DNA of 6,372 nt from JAUXFS01 sp050329575. GTDB taxonomy: Bacteria; Pseudomonadota; Alphaproteobacteria; Rhodospirillales; Defluviicoccaceae. The stretch covers positions 1 through 6,372 of the forward strand of contig JBHJOP010000102.1 of assembly GCA_050329575.1 (NCBI GenBank), read 5' to 3'. The notes beneath the pieces were generated by a model that did not search any database, had not been told where the DNA came from, and saw only the letters and a list, made by a program, of their open reading frames with translations. Below, piece after piece: positions 6,197 to 6,372 of this stretch. Both the position numbers and the translations under genes were made by a program. How positions within the stretch are numbered: position 1 is the first letter of the stretch; the number at the start of each line of letters is the position of its first letter.

Positions 6197-6214
6197 ACGA
6201 CACTTTTGTGAAGA
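6197..6214 (-). promoter_or_regulatory. Candidate Pho box (PhoB operator) upstream of ugpB
   Basis: The minus-strand 18-mer TCTTCACAAAAGTGTCGT (6214 to 6197) has the 7-4-7 layout of a Pho box: two related heptamers around an A-rich spacer. By hand it matches 12 of 18 positions of the E. coli consensus CTGTCATAWAWCTGTMAY. In E. coli ugp is a known Pho regulon operon. The gap of 19 bases to the nearest -10-like hexamer is longer than the roughly 10-11 usual for PhoB promoters, and the first half-site is the poorer one. The same core also reads as a short dyad, CAC-TTTT-GTG, so another regulator is possible. Confidence 0.4.
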
Positions 6215-6263
6215 TCACCGGCCGGACGGCCGGTCGTGTGAAGATCGACCGGACGGCCGGTCG
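6207..6263 (-). repeat. Tandem hairpin repeat upstream of ugp
   Basis: Two adjacent direct copies, 6207-6236 (30 nt) and 6237-6263 (27 nt), share the TGTGAAGATC start and the GGACGGCCGGTCG end on the + strand; a 3-base indel separates them. Each holds a 7-bp stem: ACCGGCC/GGCCGGT (6217-6223 with 6228-6234) and CGACCGG/CCGGTCG (6246-6252 with 6257-6263), both with 4-nt loops. On the minus strand the first hairpin starts 3 nt after the stop of the gene at 6267 and each is followed by ATCTTCAC, so the pair may act as that gene's terminator, though the T content is low. The tail of the second copy is the left half of the candidate Pho box. Confidence 0.6.
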
Positions 6264-6266
6264 CGG

Positions 6267-6372
6267 TCAGCCGCGCTTCTGTCGTTCCGCGCTCAGCACG
6301 TTGGCGGTGGTCCTGCCGGCCTCGAAGTCGCCGAGGTTGGCGATGGTGGCGGAGGCGATGTCGTGCAGGGCT
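6267..6372 (-). CDS. C-terminal end of an unidentified protein (5' part outside window)
   Basis: A minus-strand frame enters at the right edge and runs 34 codons to a TGA at 6269-6267. Visible residues include LHDIASATIANLGDFEAGR and then a short polar tail ending ERQKRG. The stretch looks like a real C-terminal amphipathic helix plus tail, and codon use matches the neighbours. The pattern NL-x-x-F-x-x-G followed by N-V recalls the C-terminus of D-2-hydroxyacid dehydrogenases, but this is too little to name it. It lies 161 bases upstream of ugpB on the same strand, with the ugp control region and two hairpins between, so it is probably a separate transcription unit. Confidence 0.55.
   Translation of the reverse strand, partial: ALHDIASATIANLGDFEAGRTTANVLSAERQKRG

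Noticed and set aside
6207..6263. CRISPR-like repeat array
   Set aside because: There are only two directly abutting copies with no spacers between them, and no cas gene.

Overview
The window reads as a high-GC alphaproteobacterial chromosome segment. This rests on the strong G/C third-position bias, the Rhodospirillales/Rhizobiales-like FtsH C-terminus (catalytic domain followed by a Pro/Arg-rich tail ending in PQG), and a Ugp system of proteobacterial type. I cannot name the species.

Layout, left to right. (1) 1-714, + strand: the C-terminal peptidase half of an FtsH-type ATP-dependent zinc metalloprotease, cut by the window edge and followed by a terminator-like hairpin. (2) 715-1082: a 368-base non-coding stretch holding that hairpin, a small AT-rich pocket, a perfect 12-4-12 inverted repeat and the ribosome binding site of the next gene. 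(3) 1083-1838, + strand: a stand-alone class I SAM-dependent methyltransferase of the type common in surface-polysaccharide loci. (4) 1839-1888: a short convergent gap. (5) 1889-6105, - strand: a complete four-gene operon, transcribed right to left as ugpB-ugpA-ugpE-ugpC, encoding a sn-glycerol-3-phosphate (and probably glycerophosphodiester) ABC importer. (6) 6106-6266: the ugp control region, with a good SD, -10-like boxes, a candidate Pho box and a tandem hairpin repeat. (7) 6267-6372, - strand: the last 34 codons of an unidentified gene.

The four ugp genes make one machine. UgpB binds the substrate in the periplasm, UgpA and UgpE form the membrane channel, and UgpC is the ATPase. The order matches the classical E. 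coli ugpBAEC operon, but ugpQ (the phosphodiesterase) is not present in the window. A GC-rich 12-bp hairpin between ugpB and ugpA could keep the binding protein in excess over the membrane parts. A 12/18 match to the Pho box upstream suggests phosphate-starvation control, as known for E. coli ugp.

I see no CRISPR array, transposase, phage gene, toxin-antitoxin pair or new system here. The observations most worth following are in the non-coding DNA: the structured ugp upstream region, the ugpB-ugpA hairpin, and the inverted repeat in the long leader of the methyltransferase gene.
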